From assembly GCA_041678625.1 (NCBI GenBank), contig JBAYNS010000018.1, forward strand, positions 1 through 15,106: DNA of 15,106 bases, given 5' to 3'. Each line of letters opens with the position of its first letter. The first letter of the stretch is position 1. This DNA is from JBAYNS01 sp041678625. GTDB taxonomy: Bacteria > Patescibacteriota > Gracilibacteria > Peribacterales > Peribacteraceae. Under the pieces are notes generated by a model, which saw nothing but the letters and a program-made list of their open reading frames with translations, did no database searches and was not told the DNA's origin. The translations under genes were made by a program, and so were the position numbers. Positions 6,752 through 12,317 of the stretch are shown piece after piece.

Positions 6752-6803
6752 AATCTGAAGTACGCAGGATTTTAGTATCAAATAATTGTCTGTCAAGCTC
6801 TCA

Positions 6804-6927
6804 CCCGACTTCGCCCCGCGAATGCGGGGCTACGGACGGGTTTCGCACTGCGAGGCACGCAGTGCCATAAGAGATACTGCTTGTGCCTGCCATGAGCGCA
6901 GCCGAAGGATAAGCTGGCGGAGCTTCA
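6804..6927. repeat. Family A structured repeat, copy 3
   Basis: A more diverged copy sharing CGGGGCTACGGACGG on the left and AAGCTGGCGGAGCTTCA on the right with copy 2. Its stems are preserved though their sequence differs: CCCCGC-GAAT-GCGGGG (6814-6829) and GCACTGCG-AGGCA-CGCAGTGC (6845-6865). It begins 49 bases beyond the glyS stop codon. Conserved pairing with changed bases hints that structure matters. Confidence 0.82.
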
Positions 6928-6975
6928 CAGAGATTTAAGGAGTTTTTCGATTTTCGCTCATTCTGTGCCCTGTGC

Positions 6976-8373
6976 TCAGGATGCGAGAGCAGCAATGAGC
7001 TCACCAATGGGGACCCTCTTCTGTTCCAATGTATCGCGATCGCGGATGGTCACCGTATCTTTTGCTCCCTGCTTGTCATCTTCTCCAATCGTGCCGAAGT
7101 CGATGGTAATGCACTGGGGCGTGCCGATCTCATCCTGTCTGCGGTAGCGTTTGCCGATGGAGCCGGTTACATCAAAGTCTGTTACCAGATTCGTCTGATC
7201 CAGAATCATACGATGGATTTCCTGCGCTTTTGCAATCAGAGGTTCTTTGCGGCTCAGTGGCAGAATGGCAACATCCATCGGAGCAAGGCGCGGATCGAAC
7301 TTCATTACCGTGCGCACGTCGCCATTCTCCAGTTCTTCCTCCGTATATGCTTCCAGCAGGAAGGTAAGCACGGTGCGGTCGCAACCGAAACTCGGTTCAA
7401 TAACATGAGGCAAGAACTTCTTCTTTGGATCATCGGGATCGGTGTATTGAAGGTCCTCTTTAGAGAACTTCTGATGCTGGGAGAGGTCAAAGTCTCCGCG
7501 ATTTGCGAGCCCAAAGAGCTCGCCCCAACCCCAGGGGAACTGATATTCAATATCAATGGTTCGTGAACTGTAATGAGAGAGCTCATCTTTGTCGTGCTCG
7601 CGAATACGCAGACGATCTTTATCAATACCCAAGCTCTGGTACCAATTCCACACTAATTGTTTCCATTCTTCAAAAGCGGCGGCCTCTTTCCCCGGTTCCA
7701 TAAAGTACTCGATTTCCATCTGCTCAAACTCGCGGGTTCGGAATGTAAAGTTCCCCGGAGTGATTTCATTGCGGAAGGCTTTGCCGATCTGCGCGATACC
7801 GAATGGGAGATGCGGCCGTTCTGTGGAAAGCACATTCTTAAAATTCACAAAGATGCCCTGCGCGGTTTCCGGCCGCAGGTACACGAGCGCAGCTTCATCT
7901 TCCACCACACCCTGATGTGTTTTGAACATCAGGTTGAATTGCTTGGCTTCTGTCCAATTGCATTTACCGCAGGAGGGGCAGGGGATTTTCTCTGCCATGA
8001 GCATGGGTTGCACTTGCGTGAGCGTGAGCACTGCGGCAGCCTCTGTACCGATTTTCTCTTCCAGTAAATGATCACCGCGGAATCGCTCGTTACACTCTTT
8101 ACAGTCGACCATGGGATCGGCAAAGGATCCCACATGTCCGCTGGCTTCCCACACCTTTGGATTCATTAAAATAGAGGCATCCAATCCCACGATATCTGCT
8201 CGTTTGTGGACGAAGGTTCGCCACCAATCCCGTTTCACGCGATTTTTGAGTTCCACACCCAACGGGCCGTAATCCCACGTATTTGCCAGTCCTCCGTAGA
8301 TCTCTGAACCCGGGAAGATAAAACCTCTGCGTTTGCAGAGCGAGACGACCTGATCAAGAGAAGTGGCTGCCAT
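6976..8373 (-). CDS. glyS: Glycine--tRNA ligase, dimeric (alpha-2) type
   Basis: A class II aminoacyl-tRNA synthetase that charges tRNA-Gly, of the single-chain homodimer type rather than the alpha2-beta2 GlyQ/GlyS enzyme. The 465-residue product starts with the conserved GFIFPGSEIYGG (17-28) and WDYGPLGVELK (33-43). A zinc-ribbon insertion has C91, C94, C132 and C135. Motif 2 is in GKAFRNEITP (197-206) plus FRTREFEQME (211-220), and motif 3 in GCDRTVLTFL (330-339). The C-terminal anticodon-binding domain occupies about 360-465. Length is normal for the family. ATG at 8373; a GGGG four bases upstream of it is the closest thing to a Shine-Dalgarno in the window. Stop TGA. Divergent from the PrsW gene. 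Confidence 0.97.
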   Translation of the reverse strand: MAATSLDQVVSLCKRRGFIFPGSEIYGGLANTWDYGPLGVELKNRVKRDWWRTFVHKRADIVGLDASILMNPKVWEASGHVGSFADPMVDCKECNERFRGDHLLEEKIGTEAAAVLTLTQVQPMLMAEKIPCPSCGKCNWTEAKQFNLMFKTHQGVVEDEAALVYLRPETAQGIFVNFKNVLSTERPHLPFGIAQIGKAFRNEITPGNFTFRTREFEQMEIEYFMEPGKEAAAFEEWKQLVWNWYQSLGIDKDRLRIREHDKDELSHYSSRTIDIEYQFPWGWGELFGLANRGDFDLSQHQKFSKEDLQYTDPDDPKKKFLPHVIEPSFGCDRTVLTFLLEAYTEEELENGDVRTVMKFDPRLAPMDVAILPLSRKEPLIAKAQEIHRMILDQTNLVTDFDVTGSIGKRYRRQDEIGTPQCITIDFGTIGEDDKQGAKDTVTIRDRDTLEQKRVPIGELIAALAS

Positions 8374-8386
8374 AATCCCCGTTACG

Positions 8387-8413
8387 GTAGCAGGGAGCCA
8401 GGAATCCCGCTAC
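8387..8413. other. Stem-loop upstream of glyS
   Basis: GTAGC and GGGA (8387-8391, 8393-8396) pair with TCCC and GCTAC (8405-8413), giving nine pairs with one bulged base and an eight-base loop, ending 14 bases before the glyS start. If transcribed with glyS it would lie in its leader. It is too small for a T-box or glycine riboswitch. Confidence 0.5.
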
Positions 8414-8416
8414 TGA

Positions 8417-8430
8417 TAGCGAAATCGCTA
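8417..8430. promoter_or_regulatory. Near-palindrome between divergent glyS and PrsW genes
   Basis: TAGCGA-AA-TCGCTA is a perfect inverted repeat with a two-base centre, just upstream of the PrsW-gene promoter. Position and symmetry suit an operator, but no regulator is identified. Confidence 0.35.
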
Positions 8431-8451
8431 CTTTCATTATTAGTCAAAATG

Positions 8452-8460
8452 TGTTATAAT
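8452..8460 (+). promoter_or_regulatory. Extended -10 promoter of the PrsW-family gene
   Basis: TG-T-TATAAT is a perfect extended -10 element. The -35 region (TTTCAT, 8432-8437) is weak, as expected with an extended -10. The start site near 8467 leaves a leader of about nine bases before the ATG at 8476. Confidence 0.65.
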
Positions 8461-8475
8461 TTAAGAAAAGCAGAT

Positions 8476-10158
8476 ATGAACAGAAAAACTATTTCTCTGC
8501 GGCACATCGCGCCACTGCTGGCGGGGCTTCTGGCTCCCGTTGCGGTGCTTGCGCAAGAAGCGGATGACGCTGTGTTGGGCATGAGTAATGAAACACTCAC
8601 CGTAATCGGATGGGTTGCCGCTGGAGCTCTTTTGGGATGCGTTCTTGCGCGGGCATGGATGCACATCTTCCATCATCTTCTTCTGGAACACGAACCGCTC
8701 AATTCCATTGAGCAGCGTCAGCACCGCACTCCGCGTTTGCGCATGGTCATTGCGACCATTGCGGCAACGGGAGTTCTCTTTGTCCTTTCTCTGCATGTGC
8801 TCGACGGCATTGCGCCTTTCAGCACCATTCCGTCGCATCGTCTACTGGCGGGATTCCTCGCCTTTGGTGTGGTTGCTATTCTATTGCAGATAAAGTGGCG
8901 CAGCGCGCGCGATGACATTTTTGCTATCTTTGTGGGAACAGGAACAGTGTTCTGCCTGATGGGATTCAGTCAGGCACTCCTTTCCGAAGGTGTGAAGGAA
9001 AACCCGTACGTCACAGCGCTGGGCATTGTGTGCATCATTGTGCTCTGGCGCTTCCTCTTTGGTCCGTGGGTTCCGCGCATTAAAGCCGTTGTGCTGGGAA
9101 CTTTTGTATTCTGGATTGCCATGCACGTCATTTTTCAAGAGAGCCCCGATGAACGCGGTGCATATCTGCTTGCTGCAGCGGTTGCACTCGTTCCGGCGCT
9201 CGTGTGGTGCTGGTTCTTCCTGGAGTATCACGCGCAGCGCAAAAGTCTGGTGCTCCTGATGTTCTTTGCCGGCATGCTCTCTACAGCCCCCATTCTCTTT
9301 TACGATGCGCTTGTGCGGCATGGAGTGGAATTCCAGTTCTTCCTTCTGCGCGTGGTGCCAGAGAACTTCAACAGCATTTCCAATGCGTTCGTTTCCGGCA
9401 ATATCGTGAATGTCACGGGTATCCAGTCCACCGTACTTTCGGTGCTCATCTCCTTCCTCATTGTTGGATTCATCGAGGAACTCTCCAAGTTCTGGGTACT
9501 CAAGCAGAGTGGCAAGCATTTCTTCACAAGCATTGATGATGTTATTCAGCTGGCAACCATTGTGGCCATTGGCTTTGCATTTGCGGAGAACGTGCTCAAT
9601 CCCAGTTATTTCCTGGCATTCGTGCGAGAATTTCTCATTGATGCCGAAACACCGCAGTGGTGGGCGTTTCTGGGCAATGTTTCCGGACGTTCCATTCTTA
9701 CAACCATGGTGCATATCGTTTCTTCCGGCGTGATGGGGTACTTCCTGGGATTGGCGATCTTCGCCAAGCCGTACTTGGAGGAGCGCCACCGCAAAGGAAA
9801 AGTTGCCATTGTTGCGGATACGGCGCACTGGATCTTGCGCGTACCGGCCAAGAATATCTTCCGCGTGCAGATGATGGTCATTGGCTTGGTGCTGGCAACA
9901 GCGCTCCATGGGCTCTTTAATTTCATGGTAACGCTCCCGGACCTGCTGCCGGGCCAGCCGCAAACGTTTGGCGATCTCTTTGGCAGTGCAGATGCATCAT
10001 TGCTGCATATGATCCCCATACTTCTGTTACCGTCCTTCCTCTATATCGTCGGGGGATTCTGGCTGTTTACAGCCCTTTTCTATCGTAAAGAGAACATGAA
10101 AGAACGCGGGCAACTCGTCACCACGGATACGTTTGTCACCGGGCAGGTTGTCTCGTAG
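8476..10158 (+). CDS. PrsW-family intramembrane metalloprotease, enlarged
   Basis: A 560-residue polytopic membrane protein. Residues 1-26 look like a signal peptide (hydrophobic core at 11-24, likely cleavage after VLA). About ten hydrophobic helices follow. The C-terminal part carries all PrsW signatures: EELSK (334-338), FAFAEN (367-372), H413 in MVHIVSS, and HGLFNF (478-483). In Bacillus subtilis PrsW cuts the anti-sigma factor RsiW at site 1; substrates elsewhere differ. Bacillus PrsW is about 220 residues, so the first 300 residues here are an extra membrane region. ATG at 8449 is rejected because it overlaps the -10 box; ATG at 8476 is used. No Shine-Dalgarno. The S41 protease gene follows after 54 bases on the same strand. 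Stop TAG. Confidence 0.92.
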   Translation: MNRKTISLRHIAPLLAGLLAPVAVLAQEADDAVLGMSNETLTVIGWVAAGALLGCVLARAWMHIFHHLLLEHEPLNSIEQRQHRTPRLRMVIATIAATGVLFVLSLHVLDGIAPFSTIPSHRLLAGFLAFGVVAILLQIKWRSARDDIFAIFVGTGTVFCLMGFSQALLSEGVKENPYVTALGIVCIIVLWRFLFGPWVPRIKAVVLGTFVFWIAMHVIFQESPDERGAYLLAAAVALVPALVWCWFFLEYHAQRKSLVLLMFFAGMLSTAPILFYDALVRHGVEFQFFLLRVVPENFNSISNAFVSGNIVNVTGIQSTVLSVLISFLIVGFIEELSKFWVLKQSGKHFFTSIDDVIQLATIVAIGFAFAENVLNPSYFLAFVREFLIDAETPQWWAFLGNVSGRSILTTMVHIVSSGVMGYFLGLAIFAKPYLEERHRKGKVAIVADTAHWILRVPAKNIFRVQMMVIGLVLATALHGLFNFMVTLPDLLPGQPQTFGDLFGSADASLLHMIPILLLPSFLYIVGGFWLFTALFYRKENMKERGQLVTTDTFVTGQVVS

Positions 10159-10161
10159 GAT
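10133..10161 (+). promoter_or_regulatory. Possible internal promoter for the S41 protease gene
   Basis: TTGTCA (10133-10138), a 17-base spacer, and TAGGAT (10156-10161) overlapping the stop codon of the PrsW gene. The S41 gene could be transcribed alone with a leader of about 45 bases as well as with its neighbour. Confidence 0.35.
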
Positions 10162-10212
10162 ACTCGCACCGCGCTGCACCCCGCAGCATCGTTATCTTCT
10201 TCCCGTCTGTGT

Positions 10213-11856
10213 ATGCGAGTTTTCCGTTTTTCCCGTTGTGCGTCTCTGTGCGTTGGGTTCTGCATTCTTGTCGCCGCGTTTCCCGTGGGGGCAGCCATTG
10301 ATGTATCAACTGTTTTGCGCGTGGGAGACGAACAGGTGGTGAGTCGCGGGGATTTCATTCGTGCAGCAGTGAAGACACTGGAGTTGCCAGTGGGGTCCGA
10401 GAATCAAACTCTGCCGTACCAGCGCGTTGCGCGTGGGCTCATTCCTTTTGTTGCCGTTGCACATGAATACGGTGCGCTGGAAACTCTCGGTTCAGATTTG
10501 CAATTGGCACGCGGGATCACCCGCGGCCAGGCGCTTGTTATCATGGCGGCGCTGCAGCAGATAACCGGAGACGGGGATGTATCCTTTACCGATGTTCGGA
10601 AGGGGAGTAGAGAAGCAGATGCCGTCTCTGTAGCGGTACAGAAAGGATGGATGGAACCGATGCGTGGAACGTACTTCGGCGTGCGCCGTCTCCTTAAAGG
10701 GTCGGAAGCACGTTTGCTGTTGCGAAAATTATTAGGGGAAACAGAAACCGATCAGGAAGTTCCCGAACGTCTGCAGCGTGCGCAGCAAATCACTGTCCGG
10801 CTGGATGGGCTTTCATCTGTTGGCAGCCTGCCCAAACAGGAGATTTTAGAAACTGTCTGGCAGTACGTTTTGGATAACTATATCTATGAAGAGGACATTG
10901 ATCCGGAGGAAGCGGCGTACCGCGCTGCAGAAGCGTTGGTAGATTCTCTGGGCGATACGTACAGCACGTTCCTGCGACCGGAAGGTGCAAACAATCTGGA
11001 AACGCAGATCAACGGTGAGGTATCGGGCATCGGTGCACAAGTAGAACAGCGTGATGGAATTCTGATGATCGTTTCCCCCTTGCGCGGATCGCCTGCAGAA
11101 CGAGCAGGATTGCTTCCTGAAGATGAAATTCTCAAGGCCGATGGCGTGGAGTTGCAGGGAATGGGCTTCATTGAAGCTGTTGATCATGTACGTGGTCCCA
11201 AAGGTACTGTGGTAACACTCACCATTCGCCGCGCAGGCAGAATCTTTGATGTCGTGGTCACGCGTGACGTTGTCAAAGTTCCCGAAGTGGATATCAGCTG
11301 GCAGGGGGATATTGCCGTCGTGCAGATTATGCAGTTCGGTACAACAACAGAGACACAATTGCGTGATGCGCTCATCGACGTACAGCGCCAAGATCCTAAA
11401 GGGTTAATTCTTGATTTGCGGAATAATCCCGGGGGACTTCTGCATGCAGCAGATGTTGTTGTGAGCAACTTTGTCCCCAAGGGGTCGACTGTTGCGCAGA
11501 TCATCTCCCGCGAGGGCGTGCGCACGGATGCGAGTGATTTTGCACAGACCATTCCTTCCTCCGTTCCCGTGGTGGTGCTGGTGAATAAGGGGTCGGCCAG
11601 TGCATCGGAGATCGTTGCCGGGGCATTGCAGGATCACGGCCGTGCAACACTTATCGGCACGCAGACATTTGGCAAAGGAACGGTGCAGCAGGTGCTACGA
11701 TTCAATGATAATTCAGGTATGAAAATTACCGTTGCCGAGTGGCGCACGCCGAACGGACGCAAGATCAATGGTGTGGGGATTGCGCCGAATATCGTGGTGG
11801 AGTACCAGAGCGAACGCGATGAGCAGATGCTCAAAGCGCTGGAGATTCTGCGATAA
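10213..11856 (+). CDS. Exported S41 carboxy-terminal protease with SLH-like repeats
   Basis: A 547-residue tail-specific protease of the CtpA/Prc group. Residues 1-28 are a signal peptide. Residues of about 44-174 contain two to three SLH-like segments (ITRGQALVIMAAL at 102-114; FTDV at 125-128 then AVSVAVQKGWM), which in other bacteria anchor proteins to the cell wall. A PDZ domain spans about 268-352, with GSPAERAGLLPEDEIL at 292-307. The S41 core has DLRNNPGGLL (401-410), nucleophile S463 in GSASASE, K488 in TFGKG and Q492; the Ser-Lys spacing of 25 matches characterised Ctp enzymes. It trims exported proteins outside the cytoplasm. ATG at 10213 gives the signal peptide. No Shine-Dalgarno. 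Stop TAA. Confidence 0.95.
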   Translation: MRVFRFSRCASLCVGFCILVAAFPVGAAIDVSTVLRVGDEQVVSRGDFIRAAVKTLELPVGSENQTLPYQRVARGLIPFVAVAHEYGALETLGSDLQLARGITRGQALVIMAALQQITGDGDVSFTDVRKGSREADAVSVAVQKGWMEPMRGTYFGVRRLLKGSEARLLLRKLLGETETDQEVPERLQRAQQITVRLDGLSSVGSLPKQEILETVWQYVLDNYIYEEDIDPEEAAYRAAEALVDSLGDTYSTFLRPEGANNLETQINGEVSGIGAQVEQRDGILMIVSPLRGSPAERAGLLPEDEILKADGVELQGMGFIEAVDHVRGPKGTVVTLTIRRAGRIFDVVVTRDVVKVPEVDISWQGDIAVVQIMQFGTTTETQLRDALIDVQRQDPKGLILDLRNNPGGLLHAADVVVSNFVPKGSTVAQIISREGVRTDASDFAQTIPSSVPVVVLVNKGSASASEIVAGALQDHGRATLIGTQTFGKGTVQQVLRFNDNSGMKITVAEWRTPNGRKINGVGIAPNIVVEYQSERDEQMLKALEILR

Positions 11857-11891
11857 AGAAGCGACCAGAAGTCAGTGATCAGCAATAAGAA

Positions 11892-11908
11892 GACGGAGAG
11901 CAGCCGTC
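11892..11908 (-). terminator. Weak candidate terminator of rpsU
   Basis: Read on the minus strand, GACGG-CTGCTCT-CCGTC is followed by TTCTTATT. The stem has only five pairs and the U-tract is interrupted, so efficiency is doubtful. Confidence 0.3.
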
Positions 11909-11942
11909 ATCGCATGCACTCACCATCCATCTTGCGCTGGGA

Positions 11943-12158
11943 TCACATGTTTGAGTAAAACTGCTTCTTCTTGTTTGCGGTACGGTACCCTTCGCGCTTG
12001 AGAGCGCACATGCGAACCATGCGTTTATTGGGAGTTCTACTGAAGTGATTGCGTATCCGCAGGAGCTTGAGGAGTCCTGTTTTTTGCACTTGTTTCTTGA
12101 AACGCTGCTGAAGCGCATCGTTCGATTCGTTGCCTTTTCTGTGAGCATGGATTGCCAT
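11943..12158 (-). CDS. rpsU: 30S ribosomal protein S21
   Basis: bS21, a small basic 30S protein near the mRNA exit and anti-Shine-Dalgarno region. The 71-residue product has the family core: ESNDALQQRFKKQ (11-23), GLLKLLRIRNHF (28-39), then a basic C-terminal tail from KRMVRM (45-50) to KKKQFYSNM. Length is near the usual 60-75. ATG at 12158 is chosen by family length. The frame is open further upstream and encodes a C-x2-C ... H-x-H pattern across the start, but its only upstream start codons are a GTG at 12275 and TTGs overlapping gyrB. The gene is convergent with the S41 protease gene and divergent from gyrB. No Shine-Dalgarno. Stop TGA. Confidence 0.9.
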   Translation of the reverse strand: MAIHAHRKGNESNDALQQRFKKQVQKTGLLKLLRIRNHFSRTPNKRMVRMCALKREGYRTANKKKQFYSNM

Positions 12159-12169
12159 AAAGCCAGCAG

Positions 12170-12198
12170 AGAGTACGGGAGCACCGCATGCTTCGCAA
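12170..12198 (-). promoter_or_regulatory. Weak candidate promoter of rpsU
   Basis: Minus-strand TTGCGA (12198-12193), a 17-base spacer, then TACTCT (12175-12170). It would start the transcript about five bases before the ATG at 12158. The -10 matches consensus at only three positions. Confidence 0.3.
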
Positions 12199-12211
12199 GT
12201 GTAAAGTGCAT

Positions 12212-12267
12212 CTTTCGACCGTGCGAACGGGCTTATGCCCGTTGCACGAACGAAAGGGATCTTTTTT
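12212..12267 (+). terminator. Long hairpin with T-tract, probable plus-strand terminator
   Basis: CTTTCG (12212-12217) pairs with CGAAAG (12251-12256); after a 2x2 internal loop, CGTGC-G-AACGGGC (12220-12232) pairs with GCCCGTTGCACG (12237-12248) with one bulged G and a TTAT loop. GGATC and six T's follow on the plus strand. It should stop plus-strand transcription arriving from the S41 gene before the gyrB promoter. The five-base gap before the T's is longer than usual. On the minus strand the structure lies upstream of rpsU. Confidence 0.55.
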
Positions 12268-12278
12268 GGATGCACCCG

Positions 12279-12307
12279 TTGATTCCGTACAGGAATTTCA
12301 GTAATAT
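12279..12307 (+). promoter_or_regulatory. Promoter of gyrB, nearly leaderless
   Basis: TTGATT (12279-12284), exactly 17 bases, then TAATAT (12302-12307). Only ten bases separate the -10 box from the gyrB ATG at 12318, so the leader should be about 3-4 bases and cannot hold a ribosome-binding site. Confidence 0.55.
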
Positions 12308-12317
12308 CCCCCAAGAT

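Larger units (their letters stand above)
6419..6975. other. 557-base gene-free stretch rich in structure
   Basis: Between the STAS gene and glyS I find no defensible protein or tRNA gene. It holds a weak STAS promoter, family B copy 2, a 47-base three-way-junction inverted repeat, a 9-bp hairpin, and family A copy 3. The density of perfect inverted repeats is the highest in the window. Confidence 0.75.

Noticed and set aside
6596..6775. tRNA, tmRNA or SRP RNA gene in the 6419-6975 gap
   Set aside because: Hairpins and a GGTTCGGGA string drew attention, but no cloverleaf, tmRNA tag frame or SRP GGAA/AGCAGCC core could be found.
789..6927. CRISPR array
   Set aside because: Three copies kilobases apart with variable interiors are dispersed repeats, not regularly spaced repeats with spacers.
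8881..9963. Long open frame (360 residues) antisense to the PrsW gene
   Set aside because: It mirrors the strong PrsW coding frame, is rich in His, Cys and Asn typical of shadow frames, and has no recognisable motif.
12045..12317. In-frame N-terminal extension of gyrB by 91 residues
   Set aside because: It runs antisense through rpsU, does not resemble GyrB, and the promoter at 12279-12307 lies downstream of it; MPKKDSYGAEQ at 12318 is the normal GyrB start.
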